Source: Geothrix edaphica (lineage in GTDB: Bacteria; Acidobacteriota; Holophagae; Holophagales; Holophagaceae). From it: a stretch of DNA of 64,000 nucleotides. This document shows positions 38,017 through 46,129 of the stretch, in pieces. The stretch is from NCBI RefSeq assembly GCF_030268045.1, contig NZ_BSDC01000001.1, forward strand, positions 1,302,001 through 1,366,000. The letters are read 5' to 3'. The notes beneath the pieces were generated by a model. The model was not told the DNA's origin. It ran no database searches and saw nothing but the letters and a program-made list of their open reading frames with translations. How positions within the stretch are numbered: the first letter of the stretch is position 1; every line of letters starts with the position of its first letter. Both the position numbers and the translations under genes were made by a program.

Positions 38017-38805
38017 ATGTCCAAGCACCTCAATCTCACCCTTCACGTGTGGCGGCAGAAGAACGCCAAGTGCGACGGCAAGTTCGTCGAGTACCCCGCC
38101 GAGAACATCAGCCCTGACATGTCCTTCCTGGAGATGCTCGACATCGTGAACGAGGGCCTCATCCGCAAGGGGGAGGAGCCCATCACCTTCGACCACGACT
38201 GCCGTGAAGGCATCTGCGGCACCTGCAGCATGGTGATCAATGGGCGCCCCCATGGCCCCCGCGAGCGCACCACCACCTGCCAGCTGCACATGCGCAGCTT
38301 CAAGGACGGCGACAGCGTCACCATCGAGCCCTGGCGCGCCGAGGCCTTCCCGGTCATCAAGGACCTGATGGTGGACCGGGGCGCCTTCGATCGCATCATC
38401 GCCGCCGGCGGCTTCATCAGCGTGCCCAGCGGCTCGCCCCAGGATGCCAACGCCATGCCGATCCCCAAGGAGAAGGCTGAGCTCTCCATGGATGCCGCCG
38501 CCTGCATCGGGTGCGGCGCCTGCGTGGCCGCCTGCCCCAATGCCAGCGCCATGCTGTTCCTGTCCGCCAAGGTCACCCACCTGGGCCTGCTGCCCCAAGG
38601 CCAGCCCGAGCGCTACATCCGCGTCCGCGACATGGTCGCTCAGATGGACGCCGAGCAGTTCGGCACCTGCACCAACCACGGCGAGTGCGAAGCCGCCTGC
38701 CCCAAGGGCATCAAGATGGAGAACATCGCGCGCATGAACCGCGACTTCATCAAGGCCAGCCTCACCTACCGTCCCGCCAGCACCAGCGGCGGCGGCGCGG
38801 GCTGA
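38017..38805 (+). CDS. sdhB: succinate dehydrogenase/fumarate reductase iron-sulfur subunit
   Basis: 262 aa. An N-terminal [2Fe-2S] ferredoxin-like domain has [17 protein letters not shown] and a fourth Cys in TTCQLHM. The C-terminal domain has two cluster motifs, [15 protein letters not shown] and [16 protein letters not shown], for the [4Fe-4S] and [3Fe-4S] centres. It passes electrons from FADH2 of SdhA to the haem/quinone of SdhC. The final gene of the operon, followed by a terminator. Confidence 0.96.
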   Translation: MSKHLNLTLHVWRQKNAKCDGKFVEYPAENISPDMSFLEMLDIVNEGLIRKGEEPITFDHDCREGICGTCSMVINGRPHGPRERTTTCQLHMRSFKDGDSVTIEPWRAEAFPVIKDLMVDRGAFDRIIAAGGFISVPSGSPQDANAMPIPKEKAELSMDAAACIGCGACVAACPNASAMLFLSAKVTHLGLLPQGQPERYIRVRDMVAQMDAEQFGTCTNHGECEAACPKGIKMENIARMNRDFIKASLTYRPASTSGGGAG

Positions 38806-38824
38806 CCCCGGCCCGATCCACCCA

Positions 38825-38858
38825 AGAAGCGCCCGGCCCAGCCGGGCGCTTCTGTTTT
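38825..38858 (+). terminator. intrinsic terminator of sdhCAB
   Basis: Perfect 13-bp stem AGAAGCGCCCGGC / GCCGGGCGCTTCT with CCA loop, followed by GTTTTC, 19 bp after sdhB. Convergent with tatA. Confidence 0.85.
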
Positions 38859-38884
38859 CAACCCTTCCAACTCTTCCGGTGGGG

Positions 38885-39070
38885 CTATTTCTTGTCCTTC
38901 TCGTCCGTCAGATCCTCCTTGACCGAGTCCGTCAGCTCGCGGCTGGCCTTCTTGAATTCCTGGATTCCCTTGCCCAGGCTCTTCCCGAGTTCCGGGAGCC
39001 GGGACGGCCCGAAGAAGATCAGGAGCGCGAGGCCGATCAGCAGGATCTCCATCGGTCCGAGGTTTCCCAT
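38885..39070 (-). CDS. tatA: twin-arginine translocase subunit TatA/TatE
   Basis: 61 aa. One N-terminal membrane helix (MEILLIGLALLIFFGPSRLP), the conserved FGPSRLPELGKSLGKG hinge with an amphipathic helix, and a charged tail (DSVKEDLTDEKDKK). It forms the protein-conducting multimer for folded, twin-arginine proteins. No tatB or tatC is adjacent, so this is a stand-alone copy. Upstream, a long hairpin (CCCTGGAAC at 39118-39126 with GTTCCAGGG at 39145-39153) lies between it and kimA. Confidence 0.93.
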   Translation of the reverse strand: MGNLGPMEILLIGLALLIFFGPSRLPELGKSLGKGIQEFKKASRELTDSVKEDLTDEKDKK

Positions 39071-39187
39071 AACAGCCTCCAGTGGATCAATAGGGGGTCG
39101 GTGGTCGGTTCAGCTCGCCCTGGAACGGGAGAAGAGGGGCACCGGTTCCAGGGGGGCGAGAATACCCTGCCGGCACCGGGTTGTCGC

Positions 39188-41077
39188 CTACTCCACCAGC
39201 GGCTCCACGTGGTAGGGAATCGAGATCACGATGATCTTGGGCATGAGGAGCAGCGTGCCCTTGATCCTCATGGCGGTCTGGTTGTGCAGCAGGTTCGCCC
39301 ACCAGTGCCCGGTGACGAACTCGGGAAGGATGACCGTGATGGTGTATTCCGGCTCCGCCTGCCGCATGCGCTCCAGCTCGTTCACGATGGGCTCGACCAC
39401 CTTCCGGTAGGGGCTCCGGATGGCCCGAAGGGGAATCCCCTCGCTGTACCTCGGCCAATCCGACCGCAGTTTGTCGAGCATCGCGCTGTCCCGGCCGTGC
39501 TCATCCGTGAAGTCGACGGTCAGCGCCTCGACTTCGCCGTGTTCCGCGATGACCTTCGCGTAGTTCAAGGACTGCACCACGCCGGCATGGATGCCGGACA
39601 CCAGCACGACCACCCGGTTCCGGCGGGGCCCGATAAAATCCACGCGGCTCGCAGCAAGGATCGACTTGATGCGGATGTAGTGCCGGTGGATGTTGAAGAA
39701 GGTCATGACCATCAGGGGCACGAGCACGATCACGATCCAGGCCCCGTGGGCAAACCGCGTCACGGCGATCACCAGCATGACGACGAGCGTGGTCACGGCC
39801 CCCAGCCCGTTGATCAGCGCCTTCACCTGCCAGCCCCTGCCCTTGAGACGGAACCAGCGGCGGACCATGCCGGCCTGGCTGATGGTGAAGCCGAGGAAGA
39901 CTCCCACGGCATAGAGGGGCAGCAGGTGATCTTCCTTCGCGCCGAAGAGCAGCACCAGGAACCCGGCCGCCAGCGACAGGATGAAGATCCCATTGGAGAA
40001 GACCAGGCGATCCCCCTGGCTGGTGAACTGGCGGGGCAGGAACCCGTCCCGGGCATGGAGCGCCGCCAGGCGGGGAAAGTCCGCATAGGCCGTGTTCGCC
40101 GCCAGGACCAGGATGGCCATGGTGAAGCCGGTGGTGGTGAGGTAGACCAGCTTCGCAAAGCCGTGTTCGGCGCCGCCCAGAACGGCCCGGGTGAGCTGGG
40201 AAAGCAGGGTTTCCGAGGCATCCGGGTGGTAGGTGAGGCCGTAGTGATTGGCCAGGTACGTGATGCCGAGGAACATCAGACCCAGGATGATCACCATCGA
40301 GGTCATGGTCTTGGACGCGTTCTTTGACACGGGCTCCTTGAAGGCCGTCACACCATTGCTGATGGCTTCCACGCCCGTGAGGGCCGTGCAGCCCGCGCTG
40401 TAGGCCCGCGCCAGCAGCCAGAGGGCGGCCAGCTTGGTGGTGCCTTCCATGTGGACCGCAGCGGTGTGCACGACCACGGCCTGGCCCGTGGCCACATTCC
40501 AGAAACCCTTGAGCAGGAGGCCCATGATGCAGATCACGAAGCCGTAGGTGGGGATGGAGAAGACCGTCCCGCTCTCCTTCACGCCCCGCAGGTTCATCAG
40601 GGCGATGAATGCGATGAGGCCCTCGGCGAGGAAGATGCGATGGGCCTCAAATCCCGGGAAGGCCGAAACGATGGCCGAGACTCCCGCTGAGACGGACACA
40701 GCCACGGTCAGGATGTAGTCGATCAGCAGGGAGGCCCCGGCGGTCTGGGCAGCGACCTCGCCCAGGTTGTCCTTGGCCACCAGATAGGCGCCGCCACCGC
40801 TGGGGTAGGCGTGGATGGTCTGTCGGTAGCTCACGTTGAGGACCAGCAGCAGGCCCACGATGCCCAGGGCCACCCACCACGACCAGCCAAGCACGCCCGC
40901 GCCGTAGATGGCCACGGCCGCCGTGAGGGGCGCCATGATCTCCTGGGTGGCGTACGCGACCGACGACAGCGCATCCGAACTGAACACCGCCAGGGCGATG
41001 GGGTTGCTGATCTTGGTCTCGTGGCTTTCTTCGCTGGCGAGGCGGCGGCCCAGGAGCAGCGTTCTGTAATTGGGCAT
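39188..41077 (-). CDS. kimA: KimA-type potassium importer (APC superfamily)
   Basis: 629 aa with about 12 membrane helices (residues about 30-470) and a C-terminal cytosolic domain. The N-terminal ISNPIALAVFSSDALSSVAYATQE and SYRQTIHAYPSGGGAYLVAK motifs match the KimA/YdaO-like APC family, whose Bacillus member is a high-affinity K+/H+ symporter. SPYRKVVEPIVNELERM and ILPEFVTGHWWANLLHNQTA are typical of the cytosolic domain. The neighbouring, divergent kdpFABC-DE operon supports a potassium role. A c-di-AMP riboswitch, common upstream of kimA in Firmicutes, is not evident here. The product name is an inference by family; a general amino-acid permease is the alternative. Confidence 0.85.
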   Translation of the reverse strand: MPNYRTLLLGRRLASEESHETKISNPIALAVFSSDALSSVAYATQEIMAPLTAAVAIYGAGVLGWSWWVALGIVGLLLVLNVSYRQTIHAYPSGGGAYLVAKDNLGEVAAQTAGASLLIDYILTVAVSVSAGVSAIVSAFPGFEAHRIFLAEGLIAFIALMNLRGVKESGTVFSIPTYGFVICIMGLLLKGFWNVATGQAVVVHTAAVHMEGTTKLAALWLLARAYSAGCTALTGVEAISNGVTAFKEPVSKNASKTMTSMVIILGLMFLGITYLANHYGLTYHPDASETLLSQLTRAVLGGAEHGFAKLVYLTTTGFTMAILVLAANTAYADFPRLAALHARDGFLPRQFTSQGDRLVFSNGIFILSLAAGFLVLLFGAKEDHLLPLYAVGVFLGFTISQAGMVRRWFRLKGRGWQVKALINGLGAVTTLVVMLVIAVTRFAHGAWIVIVLVPLMVMTFFNIHRHYIRIKSILAASRVDFIGPRRNRVVVLVSGIHAGVVQSLNYAKVIAEHGEVEALTVDFTDEHGRDSAMLDKLRSDWPRYSEGIPLRAIRSPYRKVVEPIVNELERMRQAEPEYTITVILPEFVTGHWWANLLHNQTAMRIKGTLLLMPKIIVISIPYHVEPLVE

Positions 41078-41381
41078 GCCTTGGTTTCCTGGGTTTGTTG
41101 GGCCATCAGGGTTGGGCCAGACAGAGTGACGACACTAACGACCCGGTTGACCAAGGCCGGGCCCAGCCAGCCCATAGAGTGGCCAAATGGGTGTTAAGAA
41201 GGCGTTAGGAATTCAGACCAAACCCCTGGCCTCAACGGCAACTTAACGGATCTGCCCTGACTCCTAACAGCGCCTTAACGCCGGTCGCAACCATGCTGTT
41301 GGACCGGCTGCCCTTCAGAAAGCGGGCAGCCCGACCCATTTCACCCTGTCCGTGCAGGGCGGATCCACCGCAGGAGTCATC
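41078..41381. other. 304-bp divergent regulatory region of kimA and kdp
   Basis: No gene is seen. It contains three operator-like boxes (41193-41279) and two leader hairpins on the kdp side: GGCTGCCC / GGGCAGCC at 41306-41331 and CCCTG / CAGGG at 41344-41359. No convincing -35/-10 pair was found, which fits an activator-dependent promoter. Confidence 0.6.
41193..41279. promoter_or_regulatory. cluster of three 17-bp boxes, candidate KdpE operators
   Basis: Consensus GTTAA-N6-GTTRRG, a tandem half-site with 11-bp period as bound by OmpR/PhoB-type regulators. Box 1 (41193-41209, plus) is GTTAAGAAGGCGTTAGG. Box 2 (41231-41247, minus) reads GTTAAGTTGCCGTTGAG. Box 3 (41263-41279, minus) reads GTTAAGGCGCTGTTAGG. 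Boxes 2 and 3 start 32 bp apart, about three helical turns. The OmpR-family regulator KdpE is encoded downstream, so autoregulation is the simple inference. Confidence 0.55.
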
Positions 41382-41561
41382 GTGCACCTCGTGATGCCTT
41401 GGTTTCTCCCCCTAGCCTCGTTCGCCGCGTGGTTGGGCATCCGAGCCGCGCGCGACCTACGAACCGAGGGAGAAACCGGGCGAAGGAGTGCCTGGTGGAT
41501 GCTGATCCTGATGTTCCTACCCCTCTTCTTCTGGCTGATAGCCCAATTCATATCCGCCTAA
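41382..41561 (+). CDS. small two-helix membrane protein preceding kdpF, 59 aa
   Basis: GTG start, six bases after GGAG. The protein has two hydrophobic segments (MPWFLPLASFAAWLGIRAA and WWMLILMFLPLFFWLIAQFI) with a charged connector (RDLRTEGETGRRS). It ends 11 bp before kdpF in the same direction and so is probably the first gene of the kdp operon. I do not recognise a family. It could be an accessory or regulatory subunit of the Kdp pump or of KdpD. A longer in-frame start exists at 41352 without a ribosome site. Confidence 0.6.
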   Translation: MHLVMPWFLPLASFAAWLGIRAARDLRTEGETGRRSAWWMLILMFLPLFFWLIAQFISA

Positions 41562-41572
41562 GGACACCTTCA

Positions 41573-41665
41573 ATGAACGCTTCCCTTCTCATCGCTTCCA
41601 TGCTGGCTCTGGGTCTCCTGGGTTACCTCTCCTTCGCTCTGCTGCAGCCGGAGAAGTTTCAATGA
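41573..41665 (+). CDS. kdpF: KdpF, small stabilising subunit of the potassium pump
   Basis: 30 aa: one hydrophobic helix (LLIASMLALGLLGYLSFALL) ending in QPEKF, the typical KdpF tail. KdpF is a single-span peptide that stabilises the KdpABC complex. Its stop overlaps the kdpA start by four bases (ATGA), supporting translational coupling. Too short for usual gene callers. Confidence 0.9.
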   Translation: MNASLLIASMLALGLLGYLSFALLQPEKFQ

Positions 41666-43380
41666 GCCACGCCTGGATCCAGAACCTGCTCTACATCGCG
41701 CTACTGCTGGGCTTGGCCTTTCCCCTCGGGCGCTTCATGGCCAAGGTTCTGGAGGGCGAACGCACCTTCCTGCACCCCGTCCTCGGCCATCTGGAGCGCG
41801 GCCTCTACCAGCTCATGGGCGTCCATCCCGAGGATGACATGGGCTGGAAGGCCTACGCCTGGTCCATCACCCTCATCAAACTCCTCGGCCTGGCGGCGGT
41901 GTTCCTCTTGATGAAGACGCAGGCGAATCTGCCCCTCAACCCCGAGCACCAGAGCAACGTGGCGACGGGCCTTTCGCTCAACACGGCCGTGAGCTTCATC
42001 ACCAACACCAACTGGCAGGCCTACGGCGGCGAAACGACGCTGAGCTACCTCACCCAGATGCTCGGCCTCGCGGTGCAGAACTTCATCTCGGCGGCCACGG
42101 GCATCGCGGTGCTGGTGGCCCTCGTGCGCGGCATCATGCGCCGCAGCGCCACGGGCCTGGGCAACGCCTGGGTAGATCTTGTGCGCAGCACCCTTTACAT
42201 CCTCCTACCCCTGTCCTTCGTCTTCGCCCTCTTCCTCGTGTCCCAGGGTGTCATTCAGAACCTGTCGGCCTACATCCACACGGCGGGCGGACAAGTGCTC
42301 GCCATGGGACCAGCGGCCTCCCAGGTCGCCATCAAGATGCTCGGTACCAACGGTGGCGGCTTTTTCGGGGCGAACGGTGCCCATCCCTTCGAAAACAGCT
42401 CGCCGCTCTCGAATTTCGCACAGATGGTGAGCATTCTCCTCATCCCCGCAGCCCTTTGCGTGACCTTCGGTCACATGGTGAAGGACCGCCGCCAGGGCTG
42501 GGCGTTGTTGGCCGCCATGACGGTGATATTCATCGGGGCCCTGGTCGTTTGCACTCAGGCAGAGGTGAAGGGTAACCCGGCCCTCACGCGTCTGGGCGCG
42601 AACCAGGTGGCCAGCCAGATGGCCGGCGCCGAGCAGCCCGGCGGGAACATGGAGGGCAAGGAACTGCGCTTCGGCCCCGGTCCCTCGGCCCTCTGGGCCA
42701 CAGCCACCACGGCGGCCTCCAACGGCTCGGTGAACGCCATGCATGATTCCTTCACGCCTCTGGGCGGCCTGGTGCCCGTATGGCTCATACAGCTGGGCGA
42801 GGTGGTCTTCGGCGGTGTGGGCTCGGGTCTCTACGGCATGCTGATGTTCGCATTGGTGGGCGTCTTCATCGGCGGCCTCATGGTGGGCCGCACGCCGGAA
42901 TACCTGGGCAAGAAGGTGGAAGCCTTCGAGATGAAGATGGCCTCCATCGCCATCCTCCTGCCCTGCGCCGCCGTGTTGATCGGGACGGCCATCTCCGTAC
43001 TCGTTCCAGCGGCGGTGGGCTCCGTGAGCAATCCCGGGCCCCACGGTTTCAGCCAGATCCTCTACGCCTGGAGCAGTGCCTCCAACAACAACGGCAGTGC
43101 CTTCGGCGGCCTCAATGCCAATACACCCTTCTACAACTATGGCCTGGCCCTGGCCATGCTCCTGGGTCGCTTCGGCGTGATCTGGCCCGTGCTGGCCCTC
43201 TCCGGCTCCCTCGTGAAGAAGAAATACACTCCCGAGGGCCTCGGCACCCTGCCCACGCACACACCGCTCTTCATCGGCGTGCTCGTGGGCGTCGTGCTCC
43301 TGGTGGGCGCACTCACGTTCATTCCCGCCCTGGCCCTCGGCCCCATCGCCGAGCACCTGACTTTGAGGAGCCTTCGATGA
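41662..43380 (+). CDS. kdpA: potassium-transporting ATPase subunit KdpA
   Basis: 572 aa, ten or so membrane helices; the K+-selective channel-like subunit. Four pore-loop-like selectivity motifs are visible, for instance [18 protein letters not shown] and [20 protein letters not shown], with later repeats around [11 protein letters not shown] and [11 protein letters not shown]. It picks up K+ from outside and passes it to KdpB. Starts inside the kdpF stop and ends with a four-base overlap with kdpB (ATGA). Confidence 0.96.
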   Translation: MSHAWIQNLLYIALLLGLAFPLGRFMAKVLEGERTFLHPVLGHLERGLYQLMGVHPEDDMGWKAYAWSITLIKLLGLAAVFLLMKTQANLPLNPEHQSNVATGLSLNTAVSFITNTNWQAYGGETTLSYLTQMLGLAVQNFISAATGIAVLVALVRGIMRRSATGLGNAWVDLVRSTLYILLPLSFVFALFLVSQGVIQNLSAYIHTAGGQVLAMGPAASQVAIKMLGTNGGGFFGANGAHPFENSSPLSNFAQMVSILLIPAALCVTFGHMVKDRRQGWALLAAMTVIFIGALVVCTQAEVKGNPALTRLGANQVASQMAGAEQPGGNMEGKELRFGPGPSALWATATTAASNGSVNAMHDSFTPLGGLVPVWLIQLGEVVFGGVGSGLYGMLMFALVGVFIGGLMVGRTPEYLGKKVEAFEMKMASIAILLPCAAVLIGTAISVLVPAAVGSVSNPGPHGFSQILYAWSSASNNNGSAFGGLNANTPFYNYGLALAMLLGRFGVIWPVLALSGSLVKKKYTPEGLGTLPTHTPLFIGVLVGVVLLVGALTFIPALALGPIAEHLTLRSLR

Positions 43381-45500
43381 GCTCTCGCACGCGGCAGGAC
43401 CTCCCAAAACCCGCGCATGCGCGAGTCGGAACCTATCGTCAGGCCCGACCCCTCTTCGAATCCGCCATCGTGCGGCGCGCGGTGCTGGACGCCTTCCAGA
43501 AGCTGAACCCCCTTCACCAGCTCCGGAACCCGGTGATGTTCACCGTCTGGATCTGCAGTGCCTTCGCCACAGGCCTCTGGATCCAGGCCCTGGCTGGCCA
43601 CGGCGAGGGACGGCCCGGCTTCATCCTGGCCATCTCGCTCTGGCTGTGGTTCACCCTCCTCTTCGCCAACTTCGCCGAGGCCATGGCGGAAGGCCGAGGC
43701 AAGGCCCAGGCGGATTCCCTGCGCCGGTCCAAGCGCGACGTGAAAGCCAAGCGGCTGCTTGGAGCTGACCGACGAGACCTGCACAAAGTTGTCGATGCAC
43801 CGGATCTGCGCATCAACGATCTCGTGCTTGTGGAAGCCGGCGAAACCATTCCCGGGGATGGCGAAGTGGTCGAGGGCGTGGCCTCCGTGAACGAAAGCGC
43901 CATCACCGGCGAAAGCGCGCCCGTCATCCGCGAAAGCGGCGGCGACCGCTCCGCCGTCACCGGGGGCACCCTGGTGCTTTCCGACTGGCTGGTGATCCGC
44001 ATCTCGTCCAATCCCGGCGAGAGTTTCCTGGATCGCATGATCGCCATGGTGGAAGGTGCCAAGCGCCAGAAGACCCCCAACGAGATCGCCCTGGACATCC
44101 TCCTGGCGGGGCTCACCATCATCTTCCTGCTGGCCACGGCCACCCTGTTGCCTTATTCCATCTTCTCCGCCAGGGCGGCCGGACAGGGGCATCCAGTGAC
44201 CCTGACCGTGCTCGTCTCGTTGCTCGTCTGCCTCATTCCCACCACCATCGGCGGCCTGCTCAGCGCCATCGGCATCGCGGGCATGGACCGCATGATCCAG
44301 GCGAATGTCATCGCCACTTCCGGGCGGGCTGTGGAGGCGGCGGGTGACGTGGATGTGCTGTTGCTGGACAAGACCGGCACCATCACCCTGGGCAACCGCC
44401 AGGCCGTGGCCTTCCTGCCCGCTGAGGGAGTGGATCTCCAGCAGCTGGCGGACGCGGCCCAGCTCTCCTCCCTGGCGGACGAAACCCCCGAGGGCCGTAG
44501 CATCGTGGTGCTGGCCAAAGAACAGCACGGCCTCCGCGAGCGCGACCTCCACGCCCTGGACGCCCACTTCGTGCCCTTCACCGCCCAGACCCGCATGAGC
44601 GGCGTGAACCTGGGCGCGCGCCAGATCCGCAAGGGCGCGGCCTCGGCCATCGAGGACTACGTCCAGTCCCACGGCGGCACGTTTCCGGAGGACTTGCGCC
44701 GGACCGTGGACCAAATTTCCATGGCGGGCGGCACTCCGCTCGTGGTGGCCGAAGGACCGCGCGCCCTGGGTGTGATCCAGCTCAAGGACATCGTGAAGGG
44801 CGGCATCAAGGAGCGCTTCGCCGAGCTGCGCGGCATGGGCATCAAGACGGTGATGATCACCGGTGATAATCCCCTTACCGCGGCCGCCATCGCCGCCGAA
44901 GCGGGTGTGGACGACTTCCTGGCCCAGGCCACACCCGAAGCGAAGCTGAAGCTCATCCGAGAGTACCAGGCCGGCGGACGCCTCGTGGCCATGACGGGGG
45001 ACGGCACCAACGATGCGCCAGCCCTGGCCCAGGCTGATGTCGCTGTGGCCATGAACAGCGGCACCCAGGCCGCCAAGGAGGCCGGAAACATGGTGGATCT
45101 CGATTCCAATCCCACGAAGCTCATCGAGATCGTGGAGATCGGCAAGCAGATGCTCATGACCCGCGGATCGCTCACCACCTTCAGCATCGCCAACGACGTG
45201 GCCAAGTACTTCGCCATCCTTCCGGCCGCCTTCGTGGCCACCTACCCGGCCCTGGGCGCGCTGAACGTCATGAGCCTGCACAGCCCCGAAAGCGCCATCC
45301 TCTCGGCCGTGATCTTCAATGCGCTGATCATCGTCGTGCTCATCCCCCTGGCCCTGCGCGGCGTGAATTACCGGCCCGTGGGTGCCGCCCAGCTGCTGCA
45401 GCGCAACCTTCTGATCTACGGCGCCGGCGGTCTGGTGGTGCCCTTCATCGGCATCAAGGCCATCGACTGGCTGCTCGTCGCCCTCCACCTCGCTGCGTAG
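43377..45500 (+). CDS. kdpB: potassium-transporting P-type ATPase subunit KdpB
   Basis: 707 aa P-type ATPase. The phosphorylated Asp lies in [15 protein letters not shown], the actuator loop is [12 protein letters not shown], the nucleotide domain contains [11 protein letters not shown], and the hinge is [25 protein letters not shown] hydrolysis drives K+ uptake through KdpA. I chose ATG at 43377 (GAGGAG eight bases upstream), which overlaps the kdpA stop; the longer open frame upstream is a shadow of kdpA. Confidence 0.96.
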   Translation: MSSRTRQDLPKPAHARVGTYRQARPLFESAIVRRAVLDAFQKLNPLHQLRNPVMFTVWICSAFATGLWIQALAGHGEGRPGFILAISLWLWFTLLFANFAEAMAEGRGKAQADSLRRSKRDVKAKRLLGADRRDLHKVVDAPDLRINDLVLVEAGETIPGDGEVVEGVASVNESAITGESAPVIRESGGDRSAVTGGTLVLSDWLVIRISSNPGESFLDRMIAMVEGAKRQKTPNEIALDILLAGLTIIFLLATATLLPYSIFSARAAGQGHPVTLTVLVSLLVCLIPTTIGGLLSAIGIAGMDRMIQANVIATSGRAVEAAGDVDVLLLDKTGTITLGNRQAVAFLPAEGVDLQQLADAAQLSSLADETPEGRSIVVLAKEQHGLRERDLHALDAHFVPFTAQTRMSGVNLGARQIRKGAASAIEDYVQSHGGTFPEDLRRTVDQISMAGGTPLVVAEGPRALGVIQLKDIVKGGIKERFAELRGMGIKTVMITGDNPLTAAAIAAEAGVDDFLAQATPEAKLKLIREYQAGGRLVAMTGDGTNDAPALAQADVAVAMNSGTQAAKEAGNMVDLDSNPTKLIEIVEIGKQMLMTRGSLTTFSIANDVAKYFAILPAAFVATYPALGALNVMSLHSPESAILSAVIFNALIIVVLIPLALRGVNYRPVGAAQLLQRNLLIYGAGGLVVPFIGIKAIDWLLVALHLAA

Positions 45501-45508
45501 GAGACCCC

Positions 45509-46120
45509 ATGAATCTGCAACTTCGCCCTGCCATCGTCTCCTTCATCGCCCTGACCGCCATCACCGGCCTGGCTTATCCACTGCTTGTCACCGGCCTGGC
45601 CCGAACGATCTTCCCCAGGCAGGCCGAAGGCAGCCTCATCCGCAGGGGCGGTCAGGTGATCGGTTCCGAGTGGATCGGTCAGTCCTTCACGGCACCCCGC
45701 GATTTCTGGGGCCGCCCTTCCGCCACTGTCGACGCCAATCGCAGCCCCCTGCCCTACAACGGCGCCAACAGCGGCGGTTCGAACCTGGCGCCCAGCAACC
45801 CGGATCTCCACAAGGTCGTGGCGGAGCGGGTCGCGGCCCTACAGGCCGTCGATCCCGAAACCCTGGGCCCGGTGCCCGTAGATCTGATCACGGCCTCTGG
45901 CAGCGGCCTGGATCCCCACATCAGCCCGGCCTCCGCGTTCTTCCAGGTTCACCGGGTGGCCCTGGCAAGGGGTCTGGACGAGGCCGCGGTGCGCCGCCTG
46001 GTGACCGCGCATGTCGAAGGCCCGCAGTGGGGCGTCCTGGGCGAGCCCCGCGTGAACGTCATGAAGCTCAACCTGGCCCTGGGCGACCAGTTTGGGGCAA
46101 ACCGCCAGAAATCCCGATAG
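45509..46120 (+). CDS. kdpC: potassium-transporting ATPase subunit KdpC
   Basis: 203 aa with one N-terminal membrane helix ([22 protein letters not shown]) and a periplasmic domain. The family motifs [30 protein letters not shown] and [20 protein letters not shown] are present. KdpC raises the affinity of the complex for K+ and nucleotide. Eight bases after kdpB, nine before kdpD. Confidence 0.95.
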   Translation: MNLQLRPAIVSFIALTAITGLAYPLLVTGLARTIFPRQAEGSLIRRGGQVIGSEWIGQSFTAPRDFWGRPSATVDANRSPLPYNGANSGGSNLAPSNPDLHKVVAERVAALQAVDPETLGPVPVDLITASGSGLDPHISPASAFFQVHRVALARGLDEAAVRRLVTAHVEGPQWGVLGEPRVNVMKLNLALGDQFGANRQKSR

Positions 46121-46129
46121 CGTAGGGGC

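Noticed and set aside
41078-41192. Possible c-di-AMP (ydaO) riboswitch in the kimA leader
   Set aside because: No conserved core or pseudoknot pattern could be found by eye in the short leader; control by the KdpE-like boxes is a simpler reading.
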